This document shows positions 44,119 through 52,630 of a DNA stretch of 64,000 nucleotides, piece by piece. Source of the stretch: Selenomonas sp. GTDB taxonomy: Bacteria; Bacillota; Negativicutes; Selenomonadales; Selenomonadaceae. A program made the translations under genes and the position numbers. Where the stretch lies: the NCBI GenBank assembly GCA_018052705.1, contig JAGPMW010000001.1:62001-126000 (forward strand), given 5' to 3'. Under the pieces are notes generated by a model. The model ran no database searches, was not told the DNA's origin, and saw only the letters and a list, made by a program, of their open reading frames with translations. Each line of letters opens with the position of its first letter. The stretch's first letter is position 1.

Positions 44119-46350
44119 TTACATTGCCTCGTAAAAAGTCCGCTTGATAACTTCCAGCTGATGCGGCCGATCAAGCTTGATAAAGTTGACCGCATAACCG
44201 GATACGCGGATTGTCAGCTGCGGGTAGTTCTCCGGATGCTCCATCGCATCTTCCAGAACAGCCCGGTCCATGATATTGATATTGATATGATGCGCTTCAT
44301 AACCGCTGTAACCATCCAGCATAGCCGTAAGATTCTGCACACGGATCGCATCGGTCTTGCCCAGTGCCGACGGAATCATCGAGAAAGTATACGAAATGCC
44401 ATCGCGGCAATCCGCATAGTCGATATGAGCAATAGACTTCATCGCAGCCAGTGCTCCAGAACGATCCCGGCCATGCATCGGGTTCGCCCCCGGTGCCAAT
44501 GGCTCGCCGATCTTGCGTCCGTCCGGCGTCGTGCCAGTCTTCTTGCCATACATGACATTCGAGGTAATCGTGAGAATAGACAGCGTATGCGTCGCACCAC
44601 GATAAGCCGGATGCTTACGCAGCTCGGTAATGAACTCATGCGTCAACTCATGTGCCATCTCATCAACGCGCGGATCATTGTTGCCAAATTTCGGGAAGTC
44701 ACCCTCGACAGCAAAATCGGTTGCCACGCCGAATTCATTGCGGATCGGCTTGACCTTCGCGTATTTGATTGCCGACAGCGAGTCCACGGCACAGGACAAA
44801 CCAGCCACACCAAATGCCATCAGCCGCTCAATCTTGCTGTCATGCAGCGCCATCTGTCCAGCCTCATAAGCATGGAGATCATGCGAATAATGGATTGCAT
44901 TCATCGTATCAACATAGAGCTCTGCGAGCCAGGCAAGGACTTTCGAATACTGTTTGCGGACCTCGCCATAATCCAGATATTCTCCCTGTGGCAACGGCAG
45001 TTCTGGTGCCAGCTGCTCGTTGCTCTTCTCATCCTTGCCGCCATTGATAGCCAGCAGCAGCGACTTGGCAAGATTGGCCCGGGCACCAAAGAACTGCATC
45101 ATTTTCCCAAGTTTCATAGCCGACACACAGCAGGTAATCCCATAGTCATCGCCATAGGCCGGGCGCATAACCTCATCATTTTCATACTGGATGGCACTGG
45201 TCTTGATGGAAATATCGGCCGCATACTTCTTGAATGCCTCTGGCAGACGTTTCGTCCACAGAACCGTCAGATTCGGCTCCGGCGCCGGACCAAGGTTCTC
45301 CAGCGTATGCAGAATACGGAATGAGTTCTTCGTGACCAAAGTACGGCCATCCTGTCCCATACCGCCGACCGACTCCGTGACCCAGATCGGATCACCGGCG
45401 AACAGCTCATTGTACTCCGGCGTACGCAGCATACGGACCAGGCGCAGTTTGATAACCAGCTGATCCATGAGCTCCTGTGCCTCAGCCTCGGTGATCCGGC
45501 CCGCCTTGAGATCGCGCTCAAGATAGATATCCAGGAACGTCGATACACGGCCGATAGACATCGCCGCACCATTCTGCTCCTTAACGGAGGCCAGATAGCC
45601 GAAGTATACCCATTGAACCGCTTCACGCGCGTCCTTAGCCGGCTCACTGATATCAAAGCCATAGGAAGCCGCCATCGTCTTCAAGGCTCCCAGTGCCTTG
45701 ACCTGCTGGGAAATCTCGCTGCGGGAACGCATTTTGTTCTCATCCATAGGACCGCTGTAGATTTCTTCTTTATCCTGCTTCTTCTGTGCAATCAGAAAAT
45801 CCACGCCATAAAGTGCAATCCGGCGATAATCGCCAATGATGCGCCCACGGCCATAGGCATCCGGAAGCCCTGTCAATAAGCCAAGATGACGTGCCTTGCG
45901 CATCTCCGGCGTATAGATCTCAAATACGGCCTCATTATGCGTCTTGACATACTTGGAAAATGTCTCCGAGATTTTCGGGCTGACCGTATAGCCATACTCA
46001 GCAGCCGCCTGCTCCGCCATGCGGAGACCGCCATTGACAATCAGCCCGCGCTTAAGCGGTGCATCGAGCTGCAAGCCGACGATAGTCTCATGGTCTTTAT
46101 CAATATAGCCCGGCTGATGCGACGTCGTCGTAGATACCGTCTCTGTATCCACATCAAGGACTCCGCCCTTTTTCCGCTCCTCAGCCAGCAGACGCTTGCT
46201 CTCATCCCAGACAGCCACTGTGTCTGCCGTCGGGCCGACAAGGAACGATGCGTCCCCAGTGTACGGCGCGTAGTTTTTCTGGATAAAGTCACGCACGTCG
46301 ATTTTCGTCTGCCATTTGCCCTGATTAAAATCCTGCCAATTCTGATTCAT
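44119..46350 (-). CDS. pflB: Formate C-acetyltransferase (pyruvate formate-lyase)
   Basis: PFL cleaves pyruvate with CoA to acetyl-CoA and formate. The 743-residue protein starts [13 protein letters not shown]; the ATG at 46350 has AGGAGG at 6 bases. Catalytic cysteines form the adjacent pair in [11 protein letters not shown], and the radical glycine is Gly718 in [10 protein letters not shown], 25 residues from the end. It heads pflB-pflA, behind a ZTP riboswitch and a strong promoter. Confidence 0.98.
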   Translation of the reverse strand: MNQNWQDFNQGKWQTKIDVRDFIQKNYAPYTGDASFLVGPTADTVAVWDESKRLLAEERKKGGVLDVDTETVSTTTSHQPGYIDKDHETIVGLQLDAPLKRGLIVNGGLRMAEQAAAEYGYTVSPKISETFSKYVKTHNEAVFEIYTPEMRKARHLGLLTGLPDAYGRGRIIGDYRRIALYGVDFLIAQKKQDKEEIYSGPMDENKMRSRSEISQQVKALGALKTMAASYGFDISEPAKDAREAVQWVYFGYLASVKEQNGAAMSIGRVSTFLDIYLERDLKAGRITEAEAQELMDQLVIKLRLVRMLRTPEYNELFAGDPIWVTESVGGMGQDGRTLVTKNSFRILHTLENLGPAPEPNLTVLWTKRLPEAFKKYAADISIKTSAIQYENDEVMRPAYGDDYGITCCVSAMKLGKMMQFFGARANLAKSLLLAINGGKDEKSNEQLAPELPLPQGEYLDYGEVRKQYSKVLAWLAELYVDTMNAIHYSHDLHAYEAGQMALHDSKIERLMAFGVAGLSCAVDSLSAIKYAKVKPIRNEFGVATDFAVEGDFPKFGNNDPRVDEMAHELTHEFITELRKHPAYRGATHTLSILTITSNVMYGKKTGTTPDGRKIGEPLAPGANPMHGRDRSGALAAMKSIAHIDYADCRDGISYTFSMIPSALGKTDAIRVQNLTAMLDGYSGYEAHHININIMDRAVLEDAMEHPENYPQLTIRVSGYAVNFIKLDRPHQLEVIKRTFYEAM

Positions 46351-46379
46351 AAGATACCTCCTGCTTTCTGCCCAGACAG

Positions 46380-46427
46380 AAAAAGACCGCCTGAGCAAAT
46401 GAACATAACCATTCTGCCCAGGCGGTC
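46380..46427 (-). terminator. Riboswitch-controlled intrinsic terminator in the pfl leader
   Basis: On the minus strand GACCGCCTGGG and CTCAGGCGGTC pair over 11 bases (one G-U), followed by TTTTT. The first arm is shared with the ZTP aptamer core, making the two folds mutually exclusive. Confidence 0.9.
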
Positions 46428-46496
46428 GGCTCTCTTCTGAGTATATAGACACAGTCCCTCGTGGTAACCCACTTATCCGCCAGTCCTGCGCCTGCT
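46384..46496 (-). promoter_or_regulatory. ZTP (ZMP/ZTP, pfl-motif) riboswitch
   Basis: The pflB leader on the minus strand contains the hallmarks of the ZTP riboswitch: GACTGGCGGATAAGTGGG, then ACCACGAGGGA, a linker, and the conserved 3' core CCGCCTGGGCA. The aptamer senses the purine intermediates ZMP/ZTP, which build up when 10-formyl-tetrahydrofolate runs short. The 3' core overlaps the left arm of the terminator at 46380-46427, so ligand binding should block termination and turn pflB-pflA on, supplying formate for one-carbon metabolism. Confidence 0.93.
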
Positions 46497-46511
46497 GCTT
46501 TTTACATCTTG

Positions 46512-46540
46512 ATTATATCGATAATATTCATCGATGTCAA
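46512..46540 (-). promoter_or_regulatory. pflBA promoter with ATCGAT palindrome in the spacer
   Basis: On the minus strand TTGACA (46535-46540) and TATAAT (46512-46517) are exactly 17 bases apart. The spacer holds ATCGAT-N7-ATCGAT (46517-46535), an operator-like inverted repeat touching both promoter boxes. Confidence 0.85.
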
Positions 46541-46588
46541 CAGACTGTATAATAGAAAATTTTTATACCTTCTTAGGCACCGATAATA

Positions 46589-47926
46589 TCAGTCGTCCTC
46601 TGAATCTGCATAACGGCGCTCGAGAAAACGCCGGACATTATCCTGCTTGCGGCGCTCGATATAACGGTGAATAAAGATATTCGGGATTGCCACACCAACC
46701 GCAATACCGATGATAATCATGATCGCCGATACGCCGCTGCGGATGCCCTCGAGCAGCGCCACGGAATCAATAGACTGGATGTTTAACAAAGCAAACAGCA
46801 GCCGGTAAAGAAGCACCCCCGGAATCATTGGGATCGCCGATGGTATCGTCATAACGATATTGGGCGTATGGAACCAGTGAATAGCCCGCAGTGCCAGCAG
46901 ACCTACCACCGCGGCCCCAAGGAATGATCCAGCTGTCTGCGATGCGTCAAATTGCAGTACAGCCACATTGCGGACCAATACCGTAATAATTCCGCCCACA
47001 GCCACCACCGGCAGCAGCCGCTTTGGCACATTGAAGATAATCGAGAACCCGACCGACGAAATTGCTGCGGCCACCGCCTGCGAAAAGTAGATATTATCGG
47101 GCGTAAGGCTGATGCTGGTAAAATCGGTTACCCCACCGAGCCGGATAGCGGCAGCAATCCCGAAGGTCATGCTGCCAACCACCAGCAAGGTATGCATCGC
47201 ACGAGTCATCCCAGAGACAATAAAATTATTCAACAAGTCATCCACCGCATTGATCAGTGGAATCCCCGGCACCAGAAACAGCGTACAGGCAATCAGCGGG
47301 TACCAGTTCAGTCCGCCCGTCAGGAACTGTGTTGTCCAGGCCAGCATCGTCGTTGCAAACGAAGTAATCGCCACGACAGCATACGTATTGAATCCGTAGC
47401 CTCTACATAGCCGCCGGATCAGGAATCCTAACGCCGCGCAAAAAGCCGTCAAAAAGAAATCCAGCCAGCTGCCACCAAACAGTTTGCAGAAACCACCACA
47501 CGCCGCACCCGCTCCGAGAGCAGTCAGCCATACCGGATAATGCCGTGGTCTTGACCGGATAGACTCCAATTGCCGACTAAAATCATCCAGCGTATAGCCT
47601 TTAGCCAACGCGCGCCAGGTCAGCTTGCTGACAGCAGAAAGTGCTGTCATATCAATGCCATGTTTCGTGCATTTACGGAACTCCGTATAAGAATGCCGCG
47701 TATCATTCACATTCAGCATAAGCGTCGTATACATGACATGCTGATGAATACGGTCCTGTGGGATTCCCATGAAAGCAGCGGCGCGCATCATATCCCGCAC
47801 CGTACGATCTGTGTCCGCGCCATTCTCCATCAGTAACTGTCCTGTATGTAAAAGCATATGCATCTTCATGCCGATTTCAGCAAATGGTTTCGTCAAAATC
47901 GTTTCATTTTTTATTTCATCATTCAT
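46589..47926 (-). CDS. Threonine/serine exporter family protein (ThrE, fused DUF1212 and DUF3815)
   Basis: The 445-residue protein joins the two ThrE halves in one chain. Residues 1-130 are the soluble DUF1212 part (GADTDRTVRDMMRAAAFMGI), followed by about ten membrane helices, with FLVPGIPLINAVDDLL typical of DUF1212 and PSAIPMIPGVLLYRLLF of DUF3815. It probably exports threonine, serine or related small metabolites. In many Firmicutes the two halves are separate genes. Confidence 0.87.
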   Translation of the reverse strand: MNDEIKNETILTKPFAEIGMKMHMLLHTGQLLMENGADTDRTVRDMMRAAAFMGIPQDRIHQHVMYTTLMLNVNDTRHSYTEFRKCTKHGIDMTALSAVSKLTWRALAKGYTLDDFSRQLESIRSRPRHYPVWLTALGAGAACGGFCKLFGGSWLDFFLTAFCAALGFLIRRLCRGYGFNTYAVVAITSFATTMLAWTTQFLTGGLNWYPLIACTLFLVPGIPLINAVDDLLNNFIVSGMTRAMHTLLVVGSMTFGIAAAIRLGGVTDFTSISLTPDNIYFSQAVAAAISSVGFSIIFNVPKRLLPVVAVGGIITVLVRNVAVLQFDASQTAGSFLGAAVVGLLALRAIHWFHTPNIVMTIPSAIPMIPGVLLYRLLFALLNIQSIDSVALLEGIRSGVSAIMIIIGIAVGVAIPNIFIHRYIERRKQDNVRRFLERRYADSEDD

Positions 47927-47935
47927 ATAAGTCCA

Positions 47936-48160
47936 TTAACCGACTGTTGAGCGCTCAGCAGCATCCACTGCATCAGCCAGAGCCATATTATATCCCTCGT
48001 CGTAGCCGGTCTGATAGCCATCAAATTCACAGCTGGCACCATAGTCCCGCAACAACTTCAGCATATCCTCCAACTGATCTTCCGTCCACTTGCTCAGTGC
48101 ACAAATTGTGCCCAGCCGTTCAATACAGGTCAGCTCTTTTCCCTGAGTGTCAACAGTCAT
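47936..48160 (-). CDS. Hypothetical protein, 74 aa
   Basis: A small acidic soluble protein starting MTVDTQGKELTCIERLGTI. It is helical in the first half (KWTEDQLEDMLKLLRDYG) and Tyr/Gly-rich in the second. ATG at 48160 follows GGAGG at 8 bases. It lies 9 bases before the ThrE-like exporter gene and is probably cotranscribed with it. No family recognised. Confidence 0.7.
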   Translation of the reverse strand: MTVDTQGKELTCIERLGTICALSKWTEDQLEDMLKLLRDYGASCEFDGYQTGYDEGYNMALADAVDAAERSTVG

Positions 48161-48312
48161 ACATGATTCCTCCAATTTTATTTTTTAGCATTTATGCCAC
48201 TGCTGTATATCAGCATCTTTGCTAGTATAGCATGGTCAATAAACAAGAACCAGTCTTGACTTTCCGGCAGCAGTCTCTCCTCCGCGCCAGCTATAGAAAA
48301 AATATTCCCGCA

Positions 48313-50355
48313 TCAATCTGGGGAACCGTTCCCCGACAGCATAGCTTCCAGTTCTTCGGGACTAACCAGTACCGTGCCGAACCGTCGTGCCTTTTCTGCC
48401 TTTGTCGAAGTGCTGTTGACATCCGCTATGACCAGATAATCGGTCTTGCCACTGACTGCCGAAGCCGTAGTTCCACCAGCCGCCTTGATCAGGTCCGTAT
48501 AATAGCGGCGCGAGTGCGGCATCGTCCCGGTCAATACGAAAATCTTGTCGGTAAAGGCTGTTCGCGGTTTCTCAACGACTTCGAACGGCAGGGGTTCGAC
48601 ATACCTGCGCAGCATAGTCACCTGCTGCACAAACACCTCCGAAACAAGGAGCCGCGCAATCGTCTTGCCAATACCGTCAATACCAGTTTTCTTTTTCTTG
48701 TCACCGGCCAGCGCTTCAATCTTCTCTGCCACAGCCTCTTTATCGCCGAAATCACAAACGGCGGCGTCTAAAATATGATCGATCGTACCGAACCGGGCAG
48801 CCAGCAGCGCTCCAATATTTTCGCCAATATTATCTATGCACAGCGCCTTGATGAACCGGGGAATGTCCACCCCGGTCCGGCAATCGTCAATCGCCTGCTT
48901 AAGCTTTCCGGGGCTGACCGGCTCCGCGTTTAATTTGGATTTTCGCTCGTCAGCCGACAAAATCAGCGCCTGCCTGATCTCATCCTCCGTAAGCTCAAAA
49001 ATCATATACGGACCATATTCTTCTGCCAATGCGGGGAACTTAGACACCAGCTGACGCGCATTGCCGATCGACAGGCGATCGATATTCAGTACCGACTTAT
49101 TGGCCAGGAATGCAATCTGCTGGGCTGTCATCTCCGGGTCGCGGGGATTCGTGCAGTAAAGCACATAGCCGCCATCATCAGCACTCAGCGAGGCAATCTT
49201 ACGTTTTTTAAGTTTTCCGCCGCAGAACGGACAATGCTTCGGCTCAGCCAGGGCCTCGCCGGCATTATGCTCATAGACAATAACGATCTGCGGGATAATC
49301 AGCTTCGCCTTGATGACTCCGACCTTATCCCCAACCGCGATGCCCCCCAGCCGATTGATGACATTGACGTTATGCAGGCTGGCATTCGACACCGTTGAGC
49401 CCAGGATCTCCACCGGCTCCAAATCGGCCACCGGCGTGAGCTGTCCCGTCTTGCCCAGCTGCCAGTGCACGCCGGTAATCGTTGTCTCCTGTGGAATCTG
49501 GCTGGGCTTCCAGGCTATGGCATTATTATCATGATGATCGGTGGTCCCAAATTCCTGCAGACTGTTCCGCCAGTCACATTTGATGACAATCCCGTCAATC
49601 GGATACCCCAGCGTATCTTCAAAGGTCTTATACAGCCCCGGGATACGCTCTGCAATCTGTGCCGGCGTCTCCTGATCATACTTCTTCAAAGGCGGCACAG
49701 CAAACGGTGTATTCTTGAGGATGTAATCAATTTTCTCCGTCTCGCTCCAATCCACCCCCATAACATCATAAGCCTGAAAGGACAAATACCTGACAAACTC
49801 CGGATGCTGTCCGCCGGTCAGAATCGGATTGACCGAATTGCGCGGATTGGCCATTGGTTCCTCACCGGCAGCCGCCAGCTCCTCATTCATCTGATCAAAG
49901 GCAGCAAAGGACATATATACCTCGCCCCGGATCGGGTACTCCGCCCGGAACTTCGTCGCACGCGGATGCGTGGGAAAGCGGGTAAGTATGTCGCCTTCAT
50001 TACCACCACCACGCGTCACATAGACGGGCTGCCCTGCCTGCGGATACACAACGATACTGCACCCATCCAGTTTTGGCTCGATAACCGCTGGCTGAAACTG
50101 ATCCAGATATTTGATGAGCTTATCCGTCTCCAGCTCATCGATTTTCCCCAGTGATTTGGCCGGCGACGGATGGGCGAATTTTTTCCCGCCCAGATCAGCA
50201 CCCGGAACATACTCGAGGTCTTTACTGCCATATTTAGCAAGATAATCGCCGCGCAATGCATCATACTCCGCATCACTCATGATTGTCCTGCCACTGCTGC
50301 CATAGTAAACTTCATCCGCAGCCTTGATTTTCTTGAGCTGTTCTTCTCTTGTCAT
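48313..50355 (-). CDS. Divergent NAD-dependent DNA ligase (LigA family)
   Basis: NAD-dependent ligases seal nicks in duplex DNA. The 680-residue protein keeps the adenylation lysine (Lys95 in EPKLDG), RGGGNEGD, RGEVYM, IDGIVIK, the OB fold (GSTVSNASLHN), helix-hairpin-helix repeats and a C-terminal BRCT domain. The NMN-binding Ia domain is about 20 residues shorter than usual. The zinc finger has only three cysteines (375, 378, 401); the fourth is replaced around 406-407 (NPRDPE). It may be a second ligase rather than the essential LigA. The ribosome site is weak. Confidence 0.9.
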   Translation of the reverse strand: MTREEQLKKIKAADEVYYGSSGRTIMSDAEYDALRGDYLAKYGSKDLEYVPGADLGGKKFAHPSPAKSLGKIDELETDKLIKYLDQFQPAVIEPKLDGCSIVVYPQAGQPVYVTRGGGNEGDILTRFPTHPRATKFRAEYPIRGEVYMSFAAFDQMNEELAAAGEEPMANPRNSVNPILTGGQHPEFVRYLSFQAYDVMGVDWSETEKIDYILKNTPFAVPPLKKYDQETPAQIAERIPGLYKTFEDTLGYPIDGIVIKCDWRNSLQEFGTTDHHDNNAIAWKPSQIPQETTITGVHWQLGKTGQLTPVADLEPVEILGSTVSNASLHNVNVINRLGGIAVGDKVGVIKAKLIIPQIVIVYEHNAGEALAEPKHCPFCGGKLKKRKIASLSADDGGYVLYCTNPRDPEMTAQQIAFLANKSVLNIDRLSIGNARQLVSKFPALAEEYGPYMIFELTEDEIRQALILSADERKSKLNAEPVSPGKLKQAIDDCRTGVDIPRFIKALCIDNIGENIGALLAARFGTIDHILDAAVCDFGDKEAVAEKIEALAGDKKKKTGIDGIGKTIARLLVSEVFVQQVTMLRRYVEPLPFEVVEKPRTAFTDKIFVLTGTMPHSRRYYTDLIKAAGGTTASAVSGKTDYLVIADVNSTSTKAEKARRFGTVLVSPEELEAMLSGNGSPD

Positions 50356-50484
50356 AATGCCCCCAGCTATCTATTTCCATCTGTTTATTTCCTGTAACCT
50401 TACTATTATAGACTATCCTGCGGCTCCACTTCAATCCCCTGGCGAAAGGAAGTTCTCTTTTAAAAAATATTGCTACATTCTTAC

Positions 50485-50515
50485 TTGACTTGAACCCAGC
50501 TCCAAGTGTTACACT
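50485..50515 (+). promoter_or_regulatory. MerR-type promoter with 19-bp spacer and dyad operator
   Basis: TTGACT (50485-50490) and TACACT (50510-50515) are 19 bases apart, the over-long spacing typical of MerR-activated promoters. ACTTG and CAAGT form an inverted repeat across the spacer, like AdhR/NmlR operators. TSS would lie about 30 bases before the merR start codon, so the gene is probably autoregulated. Confidence 0.7.
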
Positions 50516-50552
50516 TACTATATCGAATGAGTTTTGTAATGAGGTAAACAAC

Positions 50553-50924
50553 ATGACTATCAAAGAAGTCAGCGAAAAATATGAGCTGTCCGCCGATACC
50601 ATCCGCTATTATGAGCGCATTGGTCTCATTCCCCATATTCCGCGTAAGGATAACGGTATCCGTGACTTTGACGAAGCATCCTGTCGCTGGGTTGAATTCA
50701 TAAAATGCATGCGCAGTTCCGGTGTGCAGGTCGAGGCACTCGTTGAATATGTCAGCTTATTTTTCCAAGATAACACCGAGGCCGCCCGCAAGGATATTCT
50801 TGTCGAACAGCGTGCACGCCTGCAGGAACAATACAATCAGCTGCAGACTACAATGACCCGTCTGGACTGGAAGATCTCCCACTATGATGAGCTGATTCAG
50901 CACTCGAGCAGTCTCAGGAAATAG
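50553..50924 (+). CDS. MerR family transcriptional regulator
   Basis: The 123-residue protein starts MTIKEVSEKYELSADTIRYYERIGLIP, the MerR winged helix, followed by the second half DFDEASCRWVEFIKCMRSSG, which resembles the AdhR/NmlR (aldehyde or electrophile stress) branch, and a C-terminal coiled-coil dimerisation helix. Effector unknown. It stands alone between a promoter and a terminator, with no target gene next to it. ATG at 50553 follows GAGG at 8 bases. Confidence 0.9.
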   Translation: MTIKEVSEKYELSADTIRYYERIGLIPHIPRKDNGIRDFDEASCRWVEFIKCMRSSGVQVEALVEYVSLFFQDNTEAARKDILVEQRARLQEQYNQLQTTMTRLDWKISHYDELIQHSSSLRK

Positions 50925-50959
50925 TCCTTCCTGTCAAAAATCGTATAAAATTGCTAACC

Positions 50960-50997
50960 AAAAAACACCGCGTTCCTGCAGGAACGTGGTGTTTTTT
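50960..50997. terminator. Bidirectional terminator after merR
   Basis: AAAAAACACC...GTTCCTGCAGGAAC...GGTGTTTTTT forms a near-perfect hairpin with A and T runs, between merR and the convergent secreted protein gene. Confidence 0.9.
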
Positions 50998-51011
50998 CAC
51001 TCAGTGCCGAA

Positions 51012-51386
51012 TCACTTCCGGCTAAGTTTCTCGCCGTGATTAATGGTCAGATGCGGCTCAACATAATTATTGTTTTGCCAATAACCGCCTTCCCATTCAA
51101 CGAACAGATCATGCTCTCCCGCTGCTTCGAGGATAACAAAATGTCCAGAGCCCGGATTGCCCTCCGTAACCCCATAGGTACGGACAATACGGCAGCTGTT
51201 GATAACTCCCGGCTGCACACTAACAACAAAATGTCCTTCCTTATCGTACCAGTTGCCAGTGAAGTGCTGCTCAGCTGCTGCGCTGGCTGTACGGACAAGA
51301 TTCAGCTCAGCACCAGTCTGCGTCATTGCTCCAACTGAAAACAATGCCGCAATCACAGCAGCTGCCATAAAGAAACGTTTGATCAC
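51012..51386 (-). CDS. Secreted hypothetical protein, 124 aa
   Basis: The protein has an N-terminal signal peptide of about 37 residues (MIKRFFMAAAVIAALFSVGA, then ASA-A cleavage). The mature domain of about 85 residues is predicted beta-rich, with aromatic residues (GNWYDKEGHFVVSV, WEGGYWQNNNY) and one cysteine. AGGAGGGG lies before the ATG. No family recognised; a small beta-barrel or lipocalin-like fold is possible. Confidence 0.72.
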   Translation of the reverse strand: MIKRFFMAAAVIAALFSVGAMTQTGAELNLVRTASAAAEQHFTGNWYDKEGHFVVSVQPGVINSCRIVRTYGVTEGNPGSGHFVILEAAGEHDLFVEWEGGYWQNNNYVEPHLTINHGEKLSRK

Positions 51387-51462
51387 AACAATCCCCTCCT
51401 ATTGATTTATACTAAGGTATTATTCGCCATTCCATGACACAATCCTGCCTATTCGCAAAAAA

Positions 51463-51509
51463 ACTGAAAAAGAAACCGCCATCCAGCTGGATAGCGGTTT
51501 CTTTTTCAG
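51463..51509 (-). terminator. Intrinsic terminator
   Basis: CTGAAAAAGAAACCGC pairs with GCGGTTTCTTTTTCAG around an inner ATCCAGCTGGAT palindrome. It lies downstream of the minus-strand gene ending at 51506, whose stop codon sits in the stem. Confidence 0.82.
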
Positions 51510-51973
51510 GCCATCGAGGTCAAATAACGGCTGGCAGCCTGCTGCATCATATCCTCATAACACCGGAACAGATTCGTAAGTACCGAACAGCTTTCCTCGT
51601 AGCAATGCTGTCCAAAAAAATTACGAATAGACTGGTGGGCGGCATGGTCATCATCATCATAAATATCCATCAACAAAGTCATACTGGCCGCATGATTCAA
51701 GCTTTTCTCCTTGGCGATCGGATTGAGCAATACCCGATATAACCGGCTAAGCCGATCCGCGAAATCCTGCATATCCCTGGCCGGATACTTCTTGAAGTGG
51801 ATGGAAATAATCTGCCCGGCCAAGAGCCTCAAATCTTCCCATTTGTCTTCTCTCATCCCCCAGCGGCGTCTTTTGCGAAGATCACGCTCAATGCAGGCAT
51901 AAGCCCTGAGCCTTTCCGCCCAGGAGCTTGACAACAACCATCGATAGAATTTTTTCACAGCAAAATCCCTCAC
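51506..51973 (-). CDS. Hypothetical helical protein, 155 aa
   Basis: A basic, largely helical soluble protein starting MRDFAVKKFYRWLLSSSWAERL. It contains an acidic patch (MDIYDDDDHAAH) near residue 110 and a C-terminal cysteine pair (CYEESC). No membrane helix or known domain is visible. AAGTGAGGGA precedes the ATG. It may interact with nucleic acid or protein partners, but nothing decides this. Confidence 0.65.
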   Translation of the reverse strand: MRDFAVKKFYRWLLSSSWAERLRAYACIERDLRKRRRWGMREDKWEDLRLLAGQIISIHFKKYPARDMQDFADRLSRLYRVLLNPIAKEKSLNHAASMTLLMDIYDDDDHAAHQSIRNFFGQHCYEESCSVLTNLFRCYEDMMQQAASRYLTSMA

Positions 51974-52147
51974 TTTCTCAGAGACTCCCTACCTATGAGA
52001 TCATATCGATTCCTGATTTATCCTGGGGCACCATTGTCAAGGTCCCCCGCAACCCCGTCCGTTTTCTTTACTCCTTTATTTTACACCATTCTGCGAATTT
52101 TCGCAATACTTCCATAAAAATACATAATTATCTTTTTTCCCAATACT

Positions 52148-52558
52148 TTACTGGATTGCTGATAACAGGATTTCATTATGGGAACGGCGTTTTTTAGTCC
52201 CAGTTCCCAGCAGACAAACGGAACGATAGCCGTCATAACGCTCATGATACAAAGCTGTGCCCCGCCGCTCACGGAGCAGCCGTAAATATTCAGCCTCGTA
52301 ATCCGCCCAGTCAATGCGCTTATGCGTATAGAGATCGAGCAGTCCTTTTGTCGGTGCCAGTTCCAGATCATGAATATAGGCCGCGCCTGTAAGCTGCGGC
52401 ACAAAAAAAGCCAGGTCCTTCATCTTGGTAAAGCCGCAGAGCTGCGATGAATTATTCAGCCGGACATCAAGCACCAGTTCCGTACCTTCCGCTTTGAGTC
52501 GCTGGAAAAAATCCATAGCCGTCGTTTCATAGGCACTCAATAAGAAAACATGCTGCAC
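52148..52558 (-). CDS. DUF488-like protein
   Basis: The 136-residue protein resembles DUF488: an N-terminal strand (QHVFLLSAYETT), the DVRLNN segment, AAYIHDLELAPTKG and YLRLLRER. The usual C-terminal cysteine-histidine motif is altered to LLGTGTKKRRSHNEIL. I set the start at GTG 52558, with GGGGAG 8 bases upstream; that Shine-Dalgarno lies in the stem of the pcrA terminator. Function unknown. Confidence 0.72.
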   Translation of the reverse strand: MQHVFLLSAYETTAMDFFQRLKAEGTELVLDVRLNNSSQLCGFTKMKDLAFFVPQLTGAAYIHDLELAPTKGLLDLYTHKRIDWADYEAEYLRLLRERRGTALYHERYDGYRSVCLLGTGTKKRRSHNEILLSAIQ

Positions 52559-52604
52559 AAAAATCACTCCCCGATGCTGATTCTAACACCGGGGAGTGAT
52601 TTTT
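52559..52604 (-). terminator. Terminator after pcrA whose stem contains the next gene's ribosome site
   Basis: On the minus strand AAAAATCACTCCCCG and CGGGGAGTGATTTTT pair perfectly around a 16-base loop. The distal arm holds GGGGAG, which is the ribosome site of the DUF488-like gene. Confidence 0.8.
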
Positions 52605-52630
52605 ACCGTGACATAGCTTACAGTCCGCTA

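Noticed and set aside
44095..45324. 409-codon open frame opposite pflB
   Set aside because: Antisense shadow of a highly conserved gene, no family and no ribosome site.
52081..52404. Frameshifted extension of the DUF488-like gene with a CWE segment
   Set aside because: The main frame continues through LLGTGTKKRRSHNEIL to its own stop and looks coherent; a sequencing frameshift cannot be shown from one sequence.
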